Assembly (NCBI GenBank): GCA_003543135.1
Contig: DPJG01000015.1
Location: 1 to 33,189, forward strand
Length of the DNA stretch: 33,189 nt
Reading direction: 5' to 3'
From: Rheinheimera sp.
GTDB lineage: Bacteria; Pseudomonadota; Gammaproteobacteria; Enterobacterales; Alteromonadaceae
Positions 13,547 to 21,880 of this stretch are shown one piece after another. The position numbers and the translations under genes were made by a program. The notes beneath the pieces are model-generated. The model saw only the letters and a program-made list of their open reading frames with translations, searched no databases and was not told the DNA's origin. Numbering within the stretch: the stretch's first letter is position 1; each line of letters begins with the position of its first letter.

Positions 13547-14317
13547 TTAGCGCTGCCGCCGCAGCAGTTTTTCTACCTGCTCCGGCGCTTTAAGAGCTTG
13601 TTGTTCGATATCGCTAATGGCGCCTTGCTGCAGATATTTTTGCAGCAGTGGCTCTACCTTTTGTTGCAGTTTCGGGGCTGAAAATGCCAGCCGGTATTCA
13701 ACTTGTGGCAATACATCAAAACTGCGCACCAGCGAGGTGGGTTGTTGCAGCTCAGCCAAACGCCGGTAAAAGGTTTTTTTATTCAGCACCAATAGCTCAG
13801 TGCGGCCTTTGAGCAGCAGTTGCACCGCCTGAATATGGTCAAACACTTCCCGGTACGACGGCGCTTCGCGGCTGACTTTGGCAAATTCCTGTCCCAGCAC
13901 ATAACTGGCATTTTGAAAACCAACCAGCGGATAGGCTTTTAAATCTTGAATAGTTTTGATAGTGCCGGAAAAGTTCTGCCGGGCGAACACCAGATTATGC
14001 ACCTGCAAATACACCGGACTGTAATATAAGTTGCTCTGCAACTGACCCGATTGCCGGGTGGCGACATCAATCTGGCGTTGTTGTAACAGTTGGGTCAGCT
14101 TGGCATAAGGCGCCACAATAAACTTCACCTGATAACCCAATTCAGTAAACAAGCGGTAGCACAGCAGCACATCCAGATGATAATTGCTGCCTTTGCGGCT
14201 CATATTCACCTGGTCGCTAAAACCAATACCCACCACCAGCACAGGTTTGGCCGCCTGGGCGGAAGAGCTGCCAAGCGCAGCACAAAACCACAGGCAAACA
14301 AGTAGCAGCCGTAACAT
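13547..14317 (-). CDS. Periplasmic solute-binding protein, family-3-like, orphan
   Basis: A 256-aa exported protein with a cleavable signal peptide (about 1-22, Ser-Ala-Gln-Ala) and the general outline of bacterial extracellular solute-binding family 3: an early VVGIGFSD strand, GYQVKFIVAPYAKLTQLLQQRQID (paraphrased: the typical loop in which the number of acquired positions is set), and a second lobe from about 100 to 200. No permease or ATPase genes adjoin it, so it may be an orphan sensor or enzyme-like binding protein. Start chosen at ATG 14317 with AAGGA eight bases upstream and the signal peptide beginning right after; an upstream ATG at 14350 would add a poor leader. Ligand unknown. 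Convergent with phoR. Confidence 0.8.
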   Translation of the reverse strand: MLRLLLVCLWFCAALGSSSAQAAKPVLVVGIGFSDQVNMSRKGSNYHLDVLLCYRLFTELGYQVKFIVAPYAKLTQLLQQRQIDVATRQSGQLQSNLYYSPVYLQVHNLVFARQNFSGTIKTIQDLKAYPLVGFQNASYVLGQEFAKVSREAPSYREVFDHIQAVQLLLKGRTELLVLNKKTFYRRLAELQQPTSLVRSFDVLPQVEYRLAFSAPKLQQKVEPLLQKYLQQGAISDIEQQALKAPEQVEKLLRRQR

Positions 14318-14650
14318 ATCCAAAGTCCTTGTTTTCAGAAGACAGCCCAAAGTAATCAGCCCGGAATTCCGCCGGGTTTTGTTACTAATGTCGGAACTTT
14401 TACAGCATAGCAGAAGCGGTTGAAGCTCAGCTTAACGCCTTGAGACTGTGTTTGATTGGGCTCTGTTTGACGGGGGATGTGGCAGCACCAAAGCGCCGCT
14501 CAGTGCACTTGGCGGTCGCAAACTGGCGATTTGGCGGCGCTAAGTTCAGTAAAAAAGTTCACTAAAAAAGTGCACAAAAAACGCGGCACAAGCCGCGTTG
14601 ATGGTTAATCTGATGCTACTTGCCCTCATGGCGTGAGCGCTGTGTTCTTG
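14318..14650. other. Intergenic region, 333 bases
   Basis: Holds the promoter side of the solute-binding protein gene and the terminator of the M20 gene (at 14575-14599). Between about 14400 and 14570 I see no ORF with a ribosome site, no Pho box and no known element. A local near-repeat, AAAAAAGTTCAC and AAAAAAGTGCAC, occurs at about 14551-14575. Confidence 0.6.
14575..14599 (-). terminator. Intrinsic terminator of the M20 amidohydrolase gene
   Basis: On the - strand AACGCGGC, loop TTGT, GCCGCGTT followed by TTTTG. It lies about 50 bases beyond the stop codon. Confidence 0.85.
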
Positions 14651-15943
14651 TTATTTTTTCTCAAGAAAATCAACGGCTAAAGCGGTCAGTGCGCGCACGC
14701 CGTTTTCCATGGCCGGTTCATGAATTTTAAAAAACGGCGAGTGATTGGGTGCGGTTTTTTCCACACTCACCCCTGGCTCGTTAATACCTAAAAAGAAAAA
14801 CACGCCAGGCACCTGCTGTTGATAAAAGGAAAAATCTTCTGAAGCAGTAATAGGTTTAATTGGTGCTACACCTGCATCGCGGCCAGCCCATTGCAGGCTG
14901 GGCATGGCCCATTGCGTGAGTTTGACATCATTCCAGGTCACAGCAGCAAAACCACGCTGGCTAAACTCGGCGCTGGCGCCGCTGGCGGCAGCAATATGCT
15001 CAGCGGTATGTTTCATTTTGCTTAAAAGCTGTTCGCGCATTTGTGGGTCAAAGGTGCGGACTGTGCCACCCAGAGTCACTTCATCCGGAATAATATTCCA
15101 GCGCACACCGCCATTCACCTGGCCTATCGACAGCACTGCGGGTGCTTTGGTGACATCCAGCTGGCGCGCCGGAATTTGATGCAGCGCGGTGATCAGCTGG
15201 CCTGTGACGGCCACAGGGTCAACCCCACGCCATGGGCTGGAGCCATGCACCTGCACCCCTTTGACTTTAATTTCAAAACTGTCGGCGGCGGCCATTATGC
15301 CTTCATCTTTGACCTGCAGCTGACCGCTTGGCCCCGGCCACACATGGACACCAAAAATGGCATCGGGTTTGAGTTTGCTGAATAAACCCTGTTTTAGCAT
15401 TAACGCCGCACCACCTTCTTCACCGGCCGGCGGGCCTTCTTCGGCCGGCTGAAAAATAAAGACCACAGTGCCTGTAAGATTTTTTTGCTGTGATTTCAGC
15501 ACCGTAGCAGCGCCTAATAACATAGCCACATGGGCGTCGTGACCACAGGCATGCATCACACCGACTTCCTGGCCGTTAAATTCAGCTTTGGCTTTGGAAG
15601 CAAAAGGAATGTCCACCTGCTCTGTTACCGGCAGTGCATCCATGTCGGCACGTAGCGCCACCACAGGACCAGGCTTGCCTCCTTTCAGAACACCGACCAC
15701 GCCGGTATGGGCAATGCCGGTTTGTACTTCCAGCCCAAGTTTTTTCAGCTCTTTGGCCACCAGTTCACTGGTACGGAACTCGCGGTTGGAGAGCTCCGGA
15801 TGTTGGTGTAAATCACGGCGCCAGCTAATGACTTGTGGCATCAGCTTGCTGATCTGTGGCTCCAGTGCAGGTTTTAAATCGGCATTGGCGTGTTGCGCAT
15901 AAAAAGCGCTTAAACAAAACAGGGCAGGCAGGCAAATACGCAT
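14651..15943 (-). CDS. Exported M20-family amidohydrolase (N-acyl amino acid hydrolase type)
   Basis: A zinc-dependent M20D peptidase/amidohydrolase that releases amino acids from N-acyl or aminoacyl conjugates; 430 aa with signal peptide (about 1-22, ending Ala-Asn-Ala). Metal-site motifs: HACGHDAH at about 120-127 (Cys and His ligands), FQPAEEGPPAGEEGG at about 156-170 (the Glu-Glu pair with the catalytic base and a metal ligand), and a C-terminal SEDFSFY with a later His. The dimerisation domain lies about 205-320. Start ATG 15943 chosen because the signal peptide begins there and GGAG is eight bases upstream; the longer frame to 15982 has no such site. Alone in its transcript, with its own terminator. 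Substrate unknown; a periplasmic hippurate- or IAA-amino-acid-hydrolase-like activity is plausible. Confidence 0.9.
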   Translation of the reverse strand: MRICLPALFCLSAFYAQHANADLKPALEPQISKLMPQVISWRRDLHQHPELSNREFRTSELVAKELKKLGLEVQTGIAHTGVVGVLKGGKPGPVVALRADMDALPVTEQVDIPFASKAKAEFNGQEVGVMHACGHDAHVAMLLGAATVLKSQQKNLTGTVVFIFQPAEEGPPAGEEGGAALMLKQGLFSKLKPDAIFGVHVWPGPSGQLQVKDEGIMAAADSFEIKVKGVQVHGSSPWRGVDPVAVTGQLITALHQIPARQLDVTKAPAVLSIGQVNGGVRWNIIPDEVTLGGTVRTFDPQMREQLLSKMKHTAEHIAAASGASAEFSQRGFAAVTWNDVKLTQWAMPSLQWAGRDAGVAPIKPITASEDFSFYQQQVPGVFFFLGINEPGVSVEKTAPNHSPFFKIHEPAMENGVRALTALAVDFLEKK

Positions 15944-16084
15944 GGTCGATCTCCGTGGCGCTGGCCACCGGCAGGTGGCCATGACTCAAAAAAGCACTTC
16001 ATAAAAAACTAAATGACAATACTCAGTTGCAGCACAAGGTATCGGCTTTTGGCCAGCATCACAAATCTTGGCTTGCAGGTACTG

Positions 16085-16109
16085 ACGGCTGGCAATCACA
16101 GCCAGCCGT
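16085..16109 (-). terminator. Stem-loop at the ppx stop codon
   Basis: ACGGCTGGC and GCCAGCCGT form a perfect 9-bp stem around a 7-base loop, starting in the ppx stop codon. No T run follows on the - strand, so it may stabilise the 3' end or need a factor rather than act as a true intrinsic terminator. Confidence 0.5.
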
Positions 16110-17644
16110 TATTCTTCCAGCAAGGTTTGCCTAAGGCCAGGGCACTGCAGTTCAATACCAACAGTGGCCAGATGCTCTTTTTCTGCCAGCAAATCGGCTG
16201 CCAATACACTTTGTTGTTGATACCACTCAGCGGGTATTTGTAATTCCAGCTGGTTGCCTTTGGCGTGCAGCTCAAGTGCCGGTACCACATCGTCACGGCG
16301 CTTTTGATTCAGCAAAATGGCCAGACGGAACAAGGCCAGTGCCTGATGTACCTGCTGGTGCTGGAATAAATAAAAAGGCGGAAATTTATCAGGTTTAATT
16401 TTGCGGCGGTGAAAACGCACCAGACAAGACAACAGCTGTTGTTGCTCCTGGTTAAAACCGGGCAGGCTGGTGTTTGACAGAATATAAGCGCTGTGGCGCT
16501 GCACACTGGACGAATTAATTTGCAGGCCGGTTTCATACAAAGTGGCGGCCCAGCCAAGCAGCTGCGGCCATTCATCGCCAAGTGGCCAGTTGGGTTGTAC
16601 CTTGGCATGTAACATCAGTACGGTTTTTTTCACCCGCTCGGCCTGCTCTGTGTCTATGGCATAACGTTTGACCAGGCTTGCCACCGTATGGCTGCGGATA
16701 TCCTGATGTTGCAGCCGGTTGCTCATTTCGTACAACACGCCTTCACGCAGCGCTGCATCCACATACACCATCTGGTCGATATCCAGCATATTAAAAGCGG
16801 CGATCAGAATAGCCAGGCCAGGGCAAAGCAGTTGTTTTCTGTCTTCAGTCAGGCCGGGTAAATCCAGTTCGTCGCAATTTTCGTGCGCCAGGGCCAGCTG
16901 TTTTATTTTTTCCAGATGAGCAAGCTCAATACAATGCGGATGCCAGCCCAGGCCACTAATAATATCTTTAATGGTTTTAATGGTGCCTGAGGTGCCCACC
17001 ACCTGTTGCCAGCCGGTGGTTTTGTAGTTGTTCACTATGTTCTCAAGCTCTTGTTCTGCCTGAATAATAGCGCGCTCAAAACGTTTTTCACTGATTTTGC
17101 CTTTGGCAAAAAACTGTCTGGCGTAACTGACACAGCCCATGTTGCGGCTGGCCAGACGCAGCGGCTGAAAATCTAAACCAATGGCAAATTCGGTACTGCC
17201 ACCGCCAATGTCCATGACCAGGCGCTGGCCGGCATAATGTTCAAAATGCGCCACACCCTGATAAATAAAACGGGCTTCTTCCTGGCCGGAAATGACTTCA
17301 ATAGGGTAAGGAAATACCGCTTTGGCTTTATGCAAAAAGCTGTTGGCGTTTTTGGCGCGGCGCAGGGTGTAAGTGGCAATGACCCGCACAGAGCCGGACG
17401 GCACGCCCTGCAGCGTGTCGGCAAATTGTTTTAACACCACCAGGCCACGGTGCATGGCCTCATCGCTTAGCATCAGCTGTTCATCCAGACCATCGGCCAG
17501 CTGAACCTTTTGTTTTTCCCGGTGCAAAAGCTGCAAAGCGCCATCCATGATGCGTGCTATCACCAGATGGAAACTATTGGAGCCTAAGTCTACTGCAGCA
17601 ATAAGTTCGGCTGCAGCAATTGCGCTGGGAGTTAACTGGGTCAT
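16109..17644 (-). CDS. ppx: Exopolyphosphatase Ppx
   Basis: Releases terminal phosphate from polyphosphate and may also hydrolyse pppGpp. 511 aa against 513 in E. coli. The ASKHA-fold N-terminal domain shows VDLGSNSFHLVIA (about 17-29) and the second phosphate-binding loop VMDIGGGSTEFAIG (about 142-155); SGQEEARFIYQGV carries the catalytic Glu region. The C-terminal HD-like domain (about 305-510) has the KRYAID and LLGWAATLYETG segments. Its ATG overlaps the ppk stop (ATGA, 17641-17644), so the two are translationally coupled and one operon. Confidence 0.96.
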   Translation of the reverse strand: MTQLTPSAIAAAELIAAVDLGSNSFHLVIARIMDGALQLLHREKQKVQLADGLDEQLMLSDEAMHRGLVVLKQFADTLQGVPSGSVRVIATYTLRRAKNANSFLHKAKAVFPYPIEVISGQEEARFIYQGVAHFEHYAGQRLVMDIGGGSTEFAIGLDFQPLRLASRNMGCVSYARQFFAKGKISEKRFERAIIQAEQELENIVNNYKTTGWQQVVGTSGTIKTIKDIISGLGWHPHCIELAHLEKIKQLALAHENCDELDLPGLTEDRKQLLCPGLAILIAAFNMLDIDQMVYVDAALREGVLYEMSNRLQHQDIRSHTVASLVKRYAIDTEQAERVKKTVLMLHAKVQPNWPLGDEWPQLLGWAATLYETGLQINSSSVQRHSAYILSNTSLPGFNQEQQQLLSCLVRFHRRKIKPDKFPPFYLFQHQQVHQALALFRLAILLNQKRRDDVVPALELHAKGNQLELQIPAEWYQQQSVLAADLLAEKEHLATVGIELQCPGLRQTLLEE

Positions 17645-19758
17645 GGTTCTGCCTGAATCGTCGGACCAAACTGCTGACTGGCCAGATAATCATAAATGGC
17701 CTGTTGCGAGCGGATATTCTTTTTATTGCCCCGTTTGACGTAGGCATTCTGTTGTAACTGGTCAATGATACGGGCTTTCACGTTGTCGTGCCATTGCAAA
17801 TCCAGGATCGTCATAATTTGCTGTTTGATCCGCGCATCATAAATAGGCACACCCACTTCCACCCGCTGGTCGATATTGCGGGTCATCCAGTCGGCGGACG
17901 ACAGGTATAAGTCGATATCTCCGCCATTGTGGAACTGATAAACCCGCGCATGCTCAAGGTAGCGGTCGAGCACACTAATGACTTTAATATTGTGGCTTTT
18001 GCCCGCAATGCCGGGCACTAACGAGCACATACCACGGATGATCATGCGGATTTTTACCCCGGCCTGACTGGCTTTGTAGAGTAAATCCACAATGTCGTTG
18101 TCGACCAGGTTATTAATTTTCAGCAGAATTTCTGCTTTGCGCCCGCTGACAGCAAAGTCAATTTCACGCTGGATCAGGCCGGTCAGTTTGGCGCGGCTCC
18201 AGGTAGGGGACACTATTAAGTGATTAAATTTAAATGGTTTATAGCTGTATTCTATAAACTCAAACACCTGATCCACTTCATCACAAATTTCGCCATGACA
18301 GGTGAACAAACTCATATCGGTATAAACCCGGGCGGTTTTTTCATTAAAGTTGCCGGTGCCGATATGGGCGTATTTCACCACTTTGCCTTTTTCGTGCCGG
18401 CTGATTAAACAAAGTTTGGAGTGAATTTTTAACGTAGTGAGGCCAAACACCACCTGGATGCCGGCCTGCGTCATGCGTCTGGCCCAGTGAATATTGTTTT
18501 CTTCATCAAAACGGGCTTTGAGTTCCACCACCACTGTAACTTTTTTACCGTTGCGCACAGCGTCCAGCAATGAATGAATGACCCGTGAGTTTTTGGCCAC
18601 CCGGTACATCGTCATTTTGATTGAAGTGACTTTCGGGTCAAAAGACGCCTGGCGCACCCACTCGGTAAAGTAAGTAAAGTTATGATAGGGGTAATGCAGC
18701 AGCACGTCATTGCTGCGAATGGCATCAAAAGTGGTGGTGTGCTGCTCAAAATCCGGGCTTGGCAAAGGCGGTAGCGGCGGATATTCCAAACTGGCGTGGC
18801 CAATATTGGGGAAGCTGATAAAGTCTTTAAAGTTGCGGTAGCGTGAGCCCGGAATAAGGGAGTCAAAAGAGCTTGCGCCAAGCTGTTTTTTCAGAATTTT
18901 CAGCATATGTTCCGGCATAGTGGCGTCATACACCAGCCGCACCGGCTCAGATTCCAGCCGCTGGCGAATACCTCTGGACATTTTATCCAATAAGCTTTGG
19001 TCCAGGGTGTCACTTAAATTGTATTCGGCGTCTTTGGTCAGTTTGAGTGAAAAGGCCTGAATGTCACAAAATTCAAAAAAACCACGGAATAAGTCGTGCA
19101 GACAATGAATGATTAAATCATCCAGCATCATAAACTGATGGCGGTAACGGCCGCGTTTTTTGGTTTTATTTAAATAAATCGGCAGTTCAATAAAACGTGA
19201 CACTTCTTCGGTGGGCACCTGCACTATGGCGTATTCAGCTTTGTTGGCGCCGGTCATTTCCACCATCAGATAAGTGGCGTTGTCTTCTAACCGTTTTGAC
19301 AGTTTTAAATCTTCATTCGACAGCAAAATAGGGGATATATGCCGAAGCACCCGTTCGCGGAAATAAGTGCGCACCCAGGCCGACTGCGATTCATTGAGTT
19401 TATGCTGGTCAATAAATTCAATATTGTGTTTACGAAGCTCCAGCAACAAAGTCTGGTAAATACCGTTAAATTTGTCACCCAACCGCAACACCTGCCGCTG
19501 GATATCCAGCATCAGCTGTTCGGCATCTTCTTCATCTGCCTGATATTTTTTCAGTAAAATTCGTCTTTTAACGTCTGCAACCCGCACCCGGTAAAACTCA
19601 TCCATGTTATTGGAATAAATACCTAAAAAGCGCAGCCGCTCAATCAGCGGGTTACGTTCATCTGCTGCTTCCTGCAGCACACGTTCATTAAAGGCTAACC
19701 AGCTCAGTTCTTTGGGGAAATAATGCAATTCAGTTACTGTCTGTTGTTGTGCATTCAT
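17641..19758 (-). CDS. ppk: Polyphosphate kinase 1
   Basis: Makes polyphosphate from the gamma phosphate of ATP; 705 aa, slightly longer than E. coli Ppk. The N-terminal domain carries ELSWLAFNERVLQEA (about 18-32). Catalytic histidines: H in IHSKLCLIS and H in YAHIGTGNFNEKTAR, 19 residues apart as for E. coli H435 and H454. C-terminal domains show the phospholipase-D-like fold with RGMCSLVPG and SSADWMTRN. First gene of the ppk-ppx operon. Pho-box-like half-sites are found upstream, which would place polyphosphate storage in the Pho regulon, as known in E. coli. A ribosome site near AAGGTG (complement strand) is weak. Confidence 0.97.
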   Translation of the reverse strand: MNAQQQTVTELHYFPKELSWLAFNERVLQEAADERNPLIERLRFLGIYSNNMDEFYRVRVADVKRRILLKKYQADEEDAEQLMLDIQRQVLRLGDKFNGIYQTLLLELRKHNIEFIDQHKLNESQSAWVRTYFRERVLRHISPILLSNEDLKLSKRLEDNATYLMVEMTGANKAEYAIVQVPTEEVSRFIELPIYLNKTKKRGRYRHQFMMLDDLIIHCLHDLFRGFFEFCDIQAFSLKLTKDAEYNLSDTLDQSLLDKMSRGIRQRLESEPVRLVYDATMPEHMLKILKKQLGASSFDSLIPGSRYRNFKDFISFPNIGHASLEYPPLPPLPSPDFEQHTTTFDAIRSNDVLLHYPYHNFTYFTEWVRQASFDPKVTSIKMTMYRVAKNSRVIHSLLDAVRNGKKVTVVVELKARFDEENNIHWARRMTQAGIQVVFGLTTLKIHSKLCLISRHEKGKVVKYAHIGTGNFNEKTARVYTDMSLFTCHGEICDEVDQVFEFIEYSYKPFKFNHLIVSPTWSRAKLTGLIQREIDFAVSGRKAEILLKINNLVDNDIVDLLYKASQAGVKIRMIIRGMCSLVPGIAGKSHNIKVISVLDRYLEHARVYQFHNGGDIDLYLSSADWMTRNIDQRVEVGVPIYDARIKQQIMTILDLQWHDNVKARIIDQLQQNAYVKRGNKKNIRSQQAIYDYLASQQFGPTIQAEP

Positions 19759-19788
19759 AAGGTGACCATCATCCGCGGGGGTTGCGGC

Positions 19789-19822
19789 ACTCTATGGCAA
19801 TTTGATGAAAGATTTATGAACA
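19789..19822 (-). promoter_or_regulatory. Pho-box-like half-sites and -10 upstream of ppk
   Basis: On the - strand TGTTCAT (19822-19816), AAAT, CTTTCAT (19811-19805), CAAA, TTGCCAT (19800-19794) lie at 11-bp spacing. TAGAGT (19794-19789) is a -10-like hexamer 10 bases after the second half-site, about 30 bases before the ppk ATG. The half-sites are imperfect, so PhoB control is inferred with moderate confidence. Confidence 0.6.
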
Positions 19823-19846
19823 AGATAGCCGCAGCGGGCTATCTTG
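19821..19846 (-). terminator. Stem-loop after the ACT-domain gene
   Basis: CAAGATAGCC and GGCTATCTTG form a perfect 10-bp stem with a 6-base loop, beginning about 17 bases beyond the stop. The downstream tract on the - strand is only moderately T-rich (TTCATAAATC) and overlaps the Pho-like site of ppk. Confidence 0.65.
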
Positions 19847-19862
19847 TCTGTTTCTTTGTGTA

Positions 19863-20369
19863 TTAATGCAGATCTTCAACATCGACCACCACATCAGAAG
19901 CAATAGCTTCCAGCGCACGCACGACTTCTTCTTTATTTAAGCCTTGTGGCAATTCCACTGTGGCAATAGCGTTAAAGAGTGGCACGCCCCAGTTGGGTGC
20001 ACTTTGTTTTGAGCTTTCAAAGTGAATAATGTTGGTGCCTTTGTGTTTAATCACTGAAGACAGCTCGCGAACTATGCCTGGCCTGTCGTTGCCGGTGATG
20101 ACAAACTTCAGTTGCTGCTGTGGATTGACTTTAGACTCCATGCCCTGATGGATTTTAACGTCCAGCTCCTGCATGGTTTCCAGCGCCGCAGTTAACGCCG
20201 CTGCGTGTTCTTCTGCCACTTCAACCTGTAATATACCGGCAAAATAACCACCCAGATGGCTCAGGTTACTGGCTGTCCAGTTCCCATGATGGGCATTAAT
20301 CACAGTTGCCAGCTGTTCAACCAAACCTGCTTTATCTTTACCAATCAGTGTCAGAACCAACTGCTTCAT
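19863..20369 (-). CDS. GcvR-like protein with two ACT domains
   Basis: 168-aa cytoplasmic protein of the GcvR family (glycine cleavage system regulatory protein in E. coli). Two ACT domains: about 1-75, starting QLVLTLIGKDKAGLVEQLA, and about 90-165, starting LKFVITGNDRPGIVRELS; the Gly-x-Asp-x-x-Gly-hydrophobic pattern is the ligand-binding loop. GcvR works with GcvA, which is not in the window, so the regulatory target is not shown. Start ATG 20369 has AAGGA eight bases upstream. It is upstream of ppk in the same direction, and divergent from pstS. Confidence 0.85.
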   Translation of the reverse strand: MKQLVLTLIGKDKAGLVEQLATVINAHHGNWTASNLSHLGGYFAGILQVEVAEEHAAALTAALETMQELDVKIHQGMESKVNPQQQLKFVITGNDRPGIVRELSSVIKHKGTNIIHFESSKQSAPNWGVPLFNAIATVELPQGLNKEEVVRALEAIASDVVVDVEDLH

Positions 20370-20556
20370 AGCGCAATTCCTTGTTTTTAAGTTGTACATC
20401 ATTCACAAACTTGTTGTTGTAGTTTTAACTGCTCAGCGCTGGTATGTCCAGCGCGGGCGGCGGCGTTAGTCGCAAACAGCCGCTGAAATTTAGCAAGCCG
20501 AAACTATAGACCCTCAGCTTAAAAACTCCAGCCTGTGACCGGGTAAAATTTATTGG

Positions 20557-20622
20557 TAGTCATAATAGTGTCATATTTACTTCTTAAGATTGTCATATTC
20601 GGCTCATAAGATGACATGAATT
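20557..20622 (+). promoter_or_regulatory. Five-unit Pho box array of pstS
   Basis: Half-sites TAGTCAT (20557), GTGTCAT (20568), ACTTCTT (20579), TTGTCAT (20590) and GGCTCAT (20601) start exactly 11 bases apart with mostly A/T linkers, all pointing at pstS. Possible -10 hexamers are TAAGAT at 20607-20612 and TGAATT at 20617-20622. An extended array fits strong PhoB activation of the phosphate-binding protein gene. Confidence 0.88.
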
Positions 20623-20667
20623 CGAACCGCAGGCCGAAGCCTGATTTTGCCAACAGAGGACAGCATA

Positions 20668-21645
20668 GTGAAAGCTTTGAACATGTTAACTACCGCAACT
20701 TTGGTTGCCGCTACTTTATCTTTTAGTGTTGCCGCCAGTACCAAAGTGGATCCGGCGCTGCCAGATTATCAAAAGGCCAGCGGTGTGTCGGGCAATATTT
20801 CCAGCATTGGTTCTGACACGTTAAACAACCTGATGACCTTATGGGCGGAAGACTACCGCAAGGTGTACCCGAACGTGAATATTCAGATCCAGGGCGCAGG
20901 TTCTTCTACTGCACCAACCGCCTTAACTGAAGGCACCGCCAACTTTGGCCCTATGAGCCGGGCGATGAAACCATCAGAAGTGCAGGCATTTGAAGCCAAG
21001 TATGGTTACAAACCAACAGCTGTGCCTGTTGCTATCGACTTACTGGCTGTTTATGTTAACAAAGACAACCCAATCAAAGGCTTAACCATTGCAGAGGTTG
21101 ACGCTATTTTCTCGGCAACCCGTCGTTGTGCTTACAAAGAAGACGTAACACGCTGGGGTCAGCTGGGTTTAACAGGTGCCTGGGCCAACCGTGATTTCAC
21201 CACTTACAGCCGTAACGCTGTGTCTGGTACCTACGGTTATTTTAAAGAACACGCTTTATGTAACGGTGACTTTAAAGCCAGCATCAACGAACAACCTGGT
21301 TCTGCATCTGTAGTGCAGGGTGTCAGTGAATCCATTAACGGTATCGGTTATTCAGGCATCGGTTATATCACCTCTGGTGTCCGTGCTTTACCTCTGGCGA
21401 AAAAAGCCGGTGAGCCTTTTGTTGAGCCAACAGCTGAACACGCTTTAGATGGTAAATACCCACTGTCGCGTTTCCTGTACGTGTACGTCAACAAACACCC
21501 AAACAAAGAGTTAGCGCCAATGGAGCGTGAATTCGTCAAGATGGTGTTGTCTAAACGTGGTCAGGAAATTGTGGTACGTGACGGTTACGTACCAGTGCCA
21601 AATAAAGTTGCAGCCAAGGTGCTGGCTGAGTTAGGCATTAAATAA
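20668..21645 (+). CDS. pstS: Phosphate ABC transporter, periplasmic phosphate-binding protein
   Basis: The high-affinity phosphate-binding subunit, 325 aa. Signal peptide about 1-24 (Ser-Val-Ala-Ala-Ser). Phosphate-contact motifs: [10 protein letters not shown] near the N-terminus, [14 protein letters not shown] (about 72-85), the MSRAMKPSE loop, and [12 protein letters not shown] in the second lobe. This is the shorter PstS/SphX-like branch common in marine gammaproteobacteria. Start chosen at GTG 20668, with AGAGGA seven bases upstream and the signal peptide following immediately; a longer frame from 20647 has no ribosome site. A strong terminator follows, so pstS can be made in excess over the permease genes. 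Confidence 0.95.
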   Translation: MKALNMLTTATLVAATLSFSVAASTKVDPALPDYQKASGVSGNISSIGSDTLNNLMTLWAEDYRKVYPNVNIQIQGAGSSTAPTALTEGTANFGPMSRAMKPSEVQAFEAKYGYKPTAVPVAIDLLAVYVNKDNPIKGLTIAEVDAIFSATRRCAYKEDVTRWGQLGLTGAWANRDFTTYSRNAVSGTYGYFKEHALCNGDFKASINEQPGSASVVQGVSESINGIGYSGIGYITSGVRALPLAKKAGEPFVEPTAEHALDGKYPLSRFLYVYVNKHPNKELAPMEREFVKMVLSKRGQEIVVRDGYVPVPNKVAAKVLAELGIK

Positions 21646-21681
21646 CAAGACTGCATTACAACAACTTGCATGCAGAATCAT

Positions 21682-21710
21682 AGCGGCGCCATTGGGCGCC
21701 GTTGTTTTTT
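21682..21710 (+). terminator. Intrinsic terminator after pstS
   Basis: CGGCGCC (21684-21690), loop ATTG, GGCGCCG (21695-21701), then TTGTTTTTT. It separates pstS from the pstC operon. Confidence 0.92.
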
Positions 21711-21810
21711 GTGCAAGCAGTGCATCGTTGTACAGTTAGCCGCTGGCTCAGGCCATTGATTTTTCAGCCATTCTGACATTTTTGTGTCAACTGTGTGACA
21801 AAAACGCTTT

Positions 21811-21844
21811 ATGTAATATTTCTGACATATTCCTGCTCTATAGT
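21811..21844 (+). promoter_or_regulatory. Probable Pho-dependent promoter of pstC
   Basis: ATGTAAT (21811-21817), ATTT, CTGACAT (21822-21828) is a degenerate Pho box. TATAGT (21839-21844), a good -10, follows after 10 bases. Further TGACA/TGTCA units at 21773, 21784 and 21795 also have 11-bp spacing but mixed sense. Confidence 0.55.
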
Positions 21845-21880
21845 TTGCAGCATCCTAAAGTCAGAAGTGGATGTGCAACA

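Noticed and set aside
16000-16017. A single TTGTCAT half-site upstream of the M20 amidohydrolase gene
   Set aside because: There is no second half-site at 11 bp and no -10 at the proper distance, so I do not call the gene Pho-controlled.
20557-20607. Short regular repeats that might be read as a CRISPR array
   Set aside because: Units are 7 bases at 11-bp period, which is the PhoB binding pattern; no CRISPR has such short repeats, and no cas genes are present.
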